DNA from: Amia ocellicauda
Lineage: Eukaryota; Chordata; Actinopteri; Amiiformes; Amiidae
Direction of reading: 5' to 3'
DNA: 64,000 bases
Assembly (NCBI RefSeq): GCF_036373705.1
Contig: NC_089868.1
Location: forward strand, 11,967,020 to 12,031,019
The notes under the pieces: generated by a model
What the model saw: only the letters and a program-made list of their open reading frames with translations
Database searches by the model: none
Told to the model about the DNA's origin: nothing
Shown: one piece after another, positions 63,456-64,000 of the stretch
How the letters are laid out: each line of letters starts with the position of its first letter
Position numbering within the stretch: the stretch's first letter is position 1
Position numbers and translations under genes: made by a program

Positions 63456-64000
63456 CTAAACCCTCTTAAGCATTATTTGGCAGTGTTACACGCAGGTCCT
63501 GTGCATAGAACTTAGACTATATCCTTACAATGCGCACATCATTTGAAAGCTTATTCTCTTGGCTGCCAGCGCATTTAATTCTCAAACACATCCGATTTAC
63601 ACTTTCCGTGTCACTCGCCATCATTCAGAGCCCGGGGGGTAATCGTTGTGTATTAGTACGCTGTAAACAGAGTTTTCCATCTTGACATTTTGAGGTGTGT
63701 GTTGTTTCTACAAAAGCATGGATGTTTTTGTTTTGATCAGTAGACTGTCTGGTTCCAGAATATGTAATAATTGTCAATATTTTCGGAGATTTTGAATTCC
63801 TACCCAGACCACCCATTTCAGAATGGGCGTAAATACGGTGGGGTATAAAAAACACAATTTTCATATCAAAGAATCCTTCACATCATTAGAAATCTGAGTC
63901 TCAGCTTTTATGGGATACCAAACACTTGGCAAACAACAAAACAGTGAAGAGTACACATGGGATTAAAGAGAAGCACATGGATTTGGTGCCATTTGGTGCC
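63456..64000. other. clca intron tail, possible unclassified repeat
   Basis: Somewhat less AT-rich sequence following the transposon fragment. I see no further clca exon before the window ends. The window closes with a 10-base direct repeat (ATTTGGTGCC twice, 63981-64000). Confidence 0.4.

Noticed and set aside
1..64000. tRNA genes, tRNA-derived SINEs and CRISPR arrays
   Set aside because: I scanned for GGTTCGA-type B boxes and regularly spaced repeats; the few GTTCGA hits lacked an A box, and no spaced direct repeats were seen.

Overview
The window is vertebrate nuclear DNA, most likely from a ray-finned fish. The evidence is split genes with consensus GT/AG introns, an AT-rich background, several Tc1/mariner-type transposons of the sort abundant in fish, and a two-B-box TRIM gene with the exon pattern of fish TRIM families. 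No bacterial or viral coding region is present. I cannot name the species.

Layout. Positions 1-9741 are intronic sequence of a collagen XXIV gene (col24a1, minus strand); only its first coding exon (9742-9797) and its CpG-rich promoter, with a palindromic CRE at 10227-10234, lie in the window. About 22 kb of non-coding, transposon-poor DNA follows (10.26-32.55 kb). Then comes odf2l (minus, 19 coding exons, 46926 down to 32793, 807 residues), a coiled-coil centriole/basal-body protein. Head-to-head with it, across a short shared promoter (about 47.47-47.78 kb), is an intact TRIM ubiquitin ligase gene (plus, six coding exons, 47954-51751, 538 residues: RING, two B-boxes, coiled coil, PRY-SPRY). 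After 5 kb of transposon-rich spacer comes the 5' part of a CLCA metalloprotease/channel-regulator gene (plus, ten exons, 57120-63231, 554 residues so far), which runs off the right edge.

The order col24a1(-), odf2l(-), clca(+) matches the human order COL24A1-ODF2L-CLCA2/1/4 as I recall it, which supports the orthology calls. The TRIM gene is the extra member of this block. These genes are linked by ancient synteny rather than shared function; the only pair that could share regulation is odf2l and the TRIM gene.

Mobile DNA is concentrated right of 40 kb: a Tc1 element with perfect ends but a broken transposase in an odf2l intron, an internally deleted Tc1 element with long inverted repeats, several transposase relics and end fragments, and small palindromic MITE-like elements. 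I did not find an undescribed biological system. The observations most worth following are the col24a1 first exon with its CRE, the ODF2-like termini of odf2l, the odf2l/TRIM bidirectional promoter with an IRF-type motif, and the in-frame core deletion in a long-inverted-repeat transposon.
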